DNA of 14,162 bases from positions 1 to 14,162 of the forward strand of contig WPDH01000010.1 of NCBI GenBank assembly GCA_019137255.1. The letters run 5' to 3'. The notes below the pieces were generated by a model that was not told where the DNA came from, did not search any database, and saw nothing but the letters and a program-made list of their open reading frames with translations. This DNA is from Corinectria fuckeliana. Lineage: Eukaryota > Ascomycota > Sordariomycetes > Hypocreales > Nectriaceae. The translations under genes and the position numbers were made by a program. This document shows, piece by piece, positions 11,910 to 14,162 of the stretch; position 1 is the stretch's first letter; each line of letters opens with the position of its first letter.

Positions 11910-12217
11910 ATATTATTCTAACTAATTTAGGTTATTTAGATCTCTTTTTATTAATAAGTAAAACTATATAAGTAGCCTAAGTATTACTAAGATAAGACTA
12001 AAACTATTTTAGCTAAATAAAACTCTTTTTTTTCTTTTATTATTATATTTTTAAAAACTAAGATTAGTCTTTTAACTAACTTACTTAATACTTTCCTACT
12101 AAAGTTTTAAGCTTAAGATAATCTTAAAAAGAAAGAGATTTAGTCTTAAGTAAGAGAAAGAAATTTATATAATAAAAGTTTTAAGTAAAAGTTTTATAAG
12201 ATAAAACCTTAAGATAT

Positions 12218-12235
12218 TATATATATATATATATA
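12218..12235. repeat. (TA)9 microsatellite
   Basis: Nine uninterrupted TA units. These may in part derive from mixed CA/TG/TA runs, since RIP turns both CA and TG into TA. That origin is an inference. Confidence 0.85.
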
Positions 12236-13404
12236 CTTTACTTAAAATCTCTTATCTTATAATTATTTCTTATTCTTTTTTTTTTCTTATTATTAATTAT
12301 AATTTAAGCTTTTATACTTATCTTAATAAGTATTATATTATTTTTTTATCTTTTTAATATTAGATTAATATTATTTTAAGTCTTATTATTTATTTTTAAA
12401 AATTTTTATTTTTATAATATTAAAAATACTTTCTATCTTTAAGATAAGCTTATTACTTACTAAGTAAGATTACTTTTTATACTAAGTAAAAGTATATATT
12501 AAGATATAAGTATTTTTTAGGTTTTCTTAAAGTCTAATTAGTCTTAAATTAGTATTATACTAATATTTTCTAGTATTATATCTTATAAGAAATATTTATC
12601 TTATTTAGTATTAAAGTATTTTAATTATATTTATAGTTTAGTAACTAATAAGTTATTAAAATAATATTAAGTTAGTATTATAATAAGCTTATTCTTTTAA
12701 GTTTAATTTTTATAAAGTATTTTTAGTATTATTACTTTAAGAGAGTATATAAGTAAGTAAGTATTTATCTATAAGTTTTTAAGTTAGTATTAATATTACT
12801 TATAATATATATTTAATTATATTACTTATTTAAAACTTTATAAATAATATAATAAAAAATAAAAAAACTATATATATAAGAATATAAAAAGAAATAGTAT
12901 TTTTATTAGATATAATAAAAATAAAAAATATTATTAGAAGATATTTTAAAAAACTTTTTATTTAAAAAAAAGAAATTAATTTTAGCTTAAATATAAAACT
13001 TTTTTAATATTATAATTATAACTTTAAAGATTAATATTAGTATATAAAAGTTAAATACTTAATAAGTAAGTAAAAATAATATTAAAAAGATAAAAACTAA
13101 TTAAATAAAAAAATATAAAATTAAAAAAAAAAACTAATATATTAATTATAAATAAAAAAGTTTTAAAAAAAATTATAAAAAAAAAAAAATTCTAAACTTA
13201 AAATAAATAAAATCTTAAAATAAATATTTAAAATATAAAATAAGTAAGCTTTTATATAATAGCTTAATAACTACTTATATAATACTTAAATTATAATAAA
13301 CCTAATAATAAGTTATATTATTTTTATATAGTTAGTAAATTATTATATATATAAGAAAATAATAAACTTTCTCTTATAAAAAATAATATTTTAAGATAAG
13401 ACTT

Positions 13405-13418
13405 AAAAGAAAAAAAAG
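13405..13418 (+). promoter_or_regulatory. Polypurine tract (plus-strand primer)
   Basis: Fourteen purines in a row end four bases before the 3' LTR. In LTR retrotransposons an RNase H-resistant purine tract at this place primes second-strand DNA synthesis. Its position immediately inside the 3' LTR supports the LTR boundary and + orientation. It is now mostly A, as expected if G residues were lost. Purine runs are common in nearby A-rich DNA, so position is the main argument. Confidence 0.65.
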
Positions 13419-13422
13419 TAAT

Positions 13423-13627
13423 TATAATAATTAATATTAATTTTATTAATACTTAATATAAGCTTTTAAAGCTTAATTTTAAGACTTACTTAAATAGTAA
13501 GCTAATAGTCTTTTTAAGAATATTAAATAAATACTTACTAAATACTTATTAAGTAAAAACTTTATAATATATTAATACTTATTTTTATAATTTTTATATT
13601 TATATCTTAATAAAACTAACTCTTATA
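13423..13627 (+). repeat. 3' LTR (205 bp)
   Basis: Gap-free partner of 5159-5363 with 28 transitions and no transversion. This copy is the more heavily mutated: 24 of the differences are G/C in the 5' LTR and A/T here, and only four are the reverse. In life it carried the polyadenylation signals of the element RNA, which cannot be told apart from background now. Confidence 0.92.
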
Positions 13628-13632
13628 ATAAT
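13628..13632. repeat. Right target-site duplication (ataat)
   Basis: Directly follows the 3' LTR and pairs with atagt at 5154-5158, differing by one G/A transition. It supports a single, undisturbed insertion of the whole LTR element. Confidence 0.6.
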
Positions 13633-14162
13633 ATTATTATTAGTTTTACTAATTTTATTATTATTATTATTATTTTTCTTATTAGTTCTCTTAAAGACTA
13701 ATAACTTAATTATTATAAAAATAAAAATACTTTTTAAATAAGTAAAAACTAAAATTATAATATATTTAAAATACTTAAATATCTTAATAATATAATTAAT
13801 CTTACTAACTAATATATTAAACTAGTTAAATATTAAGCTTATAATTATTACTATAAGTATAATATATATATACTTAAAAGTCTAACTTTTTACTTAAAAA
13901 GTTATATTTTTAAGCTTTTTAAGCTTCTTTTCTTATATATTATTAGCTTATATATATATTATAAAACTAACTTATACTTATATTATTAGTATTTTTTTCT
14001 TATTAAAAAGCTTTTACTAAAGCTTAAGTAATAATAATAATAATAAATAATAAGATTTTATATATTTTATATATATAAGTATAAGCTATATAACTACTTA
14101 TTATAATATTTATCTAGTCTTAGTAAAAACTTATTATACTATTTTTACTTATTTATATAATA
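13633..14162. other. Right flank: AT-rich, simple repeats, no gene
   Basis: Contains (ATT)6 at 13657-13674, (TAA)6 at 14029-14046 and several short A/T inverted repeats. I recognise no coding frame or terminal repeat. If the LTR element did insert into the LINE, the displaced LINE 3' end would lie here, but I could not show similarity to the DNA left of 5154. Confidence 0.5.

Larger units (their letters stand above)
10761..13404. other. Long 3' internal region of the LTR element, no recognised gene
   Basis: About 2.6 kb between the end of pol and the polypurine tract. I find no reverse transcriptase, integrase, transposase or zinc-knuckle pattern in the frames I read, and no second LTR pair. 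Frame 1 from roughly 11110 to 11450 reads like a decayed Pro/Gln/Lys-rich protein, and the frames up to about 12200 are compatible with coding, but nothing can be named. Composition is patchy: T-rich runs at about 10980-11050 and 12000-12400, then strongly A-rich DNA at 12840-13260 with only about 5-7% G+C in the rows counted. It could be a long 3' untranslated region, an extra ORF, or a nested insertion whose ends are erased. Confidence 0.5.
5159..13627 (+). mobile_element. Ty3/gypsy chromovirus-type LTR retrotransposon, complete but RIP-inactivated
   Basis: The element is 8,469 bp with two co-linear 205-bp LTRs and a probable 5-bp target duplication. The order gag, protease, reverse transcriptase, RNase H, integrase, with reverse transcriptase before integrase, defines Ty3/gypsy. 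The chromodomain-like tail points to the chromovirus group. Gag is in frame 3 and pol in frame 2, so Pol was made in the -1 frame relative to Gag. Pol shows no net indel over about 3.8 kb, while point changes fill it with TAA/TAG and remove every ATG, so it is inactive. The LTR start reads tata, which is TGTA after RIP, and the end ta, which is CA after RIP. The 3' untranslated part (about 2.6 kb) is much longer than usual. No primer-binding site complementary to a tRNA can be recognised after the 5' LTR. Confidence 0.9.

Noticed and set aside
12180..12270. Possible hairpin or terminator around the TA repeat
   Set aside because: Arms are short, imperfect and made of A/T. Such inverted repeats occur by chance all through this window.
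10761..13404. An env-like third ORF
   Set aside because: I see no consistent membrane or signal pattern and no frame that stays convincing. Hydrophobic Leu/Ile/Phe runs are expected from RIP-shifted codons.
1..14162. Mitochondrial or plastid AT-rich DNA
   Set aside because: No organelle gene, tRNA or rRNA is seen, and the C loss is specific to CpA/CpG on both strands rather than general AT richness. The decoded content is nuclear-type retroelements.
1..14162. Bisulfite-converted or otherwise chemically altered reads
   Set aside because: Conversion would remove C from one strand only and would not spare CpT and CpC. Here the loss is symmetric and depends on the neighbouring base.
1..14162. 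Novel short ORFs or microproteins
   Set aside because: No ATG exists on either strand and TAA/TAG are very dense. Open stretches between stops are chance products.
1..14162. CRISPR array or tandem satellite
   Set aside because: No regularly spaced repeats beyond short microsatellites. The only long repeat pair I found is the LTRs.

Overview
This window has almost no CpA, TpG or CpG. By eye I find four TpG, one CpA and no CpG in 14.2 kb, while CpT, CpC, ApG and GpC remain common. That two-strand C-to-T pattern is the signature of repeat-induced point mutation (RIP) at near saturation. RIP, a Tad1-like LINE and a chromovirus-type Ty3/gypsy element together suggest the nuclear genome of a filamentous ascomycete (Pezizomycotina), probably an AT-rich, gene-free, heterochromatic block. 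The species cannot be named from this sequence. There is no ATG on either strand, so nothing here can encode an ordinary protein. No host gene, tRNA or rRNA is visible.

RIP changes bases but adds and removes none, so old reading frames can still be followed if His and Cys are read from Tyr codons, Gln and Trp from TAA/TAG, Met from Ile, and Pro, Ser and Thr from Leu and Ile. Read this way, the window holds two + strand retroelements. (1) About 540-4900 is a Tad1-like LINE: an ORF1 with three zinc knuckles (frame 3), then ORF2 with an endonuclease and the start of a reverse transcriptase (frame 2), shifting to frame 1 at an A-run near 3226-3240 for the rest of the reverse transcriptase and the C-terminal region. 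(2) 5159-13627 is a complete Ty3/gypsy LTR retrotransposon of 8,469 bp. It has two 205-bp LTRs and a 5-bp target duplication (atagt/ataat). Gag is in frame 3. A pol frame of about 3.8 kb with no net indel encodes protease, reverse transcriptase, RNase H, integrase and a chromodomain-like tail. A polypurine tract lies before the 3' LTR.

The LTR element lies just 3' of the LINE and may have inserted into its 3' end. Between pol and the polypurine tract is an unusually long segment of about 2.6 kb with no recognised domain. The ends of the window (1-540 and 13633-14162) are low-complexity AT-rich DNA without an assigned gene.

The two LTRs differ at 28 of 205 positions, all transitions. The 3' copy has lost more G/C (24 sites against 4), and the lowest G+C of the element lies just inside its 3' end. 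I see no unknown functional system. The notable content is the extreme depth of the mutation and how fully the dead elements can still be decoded.
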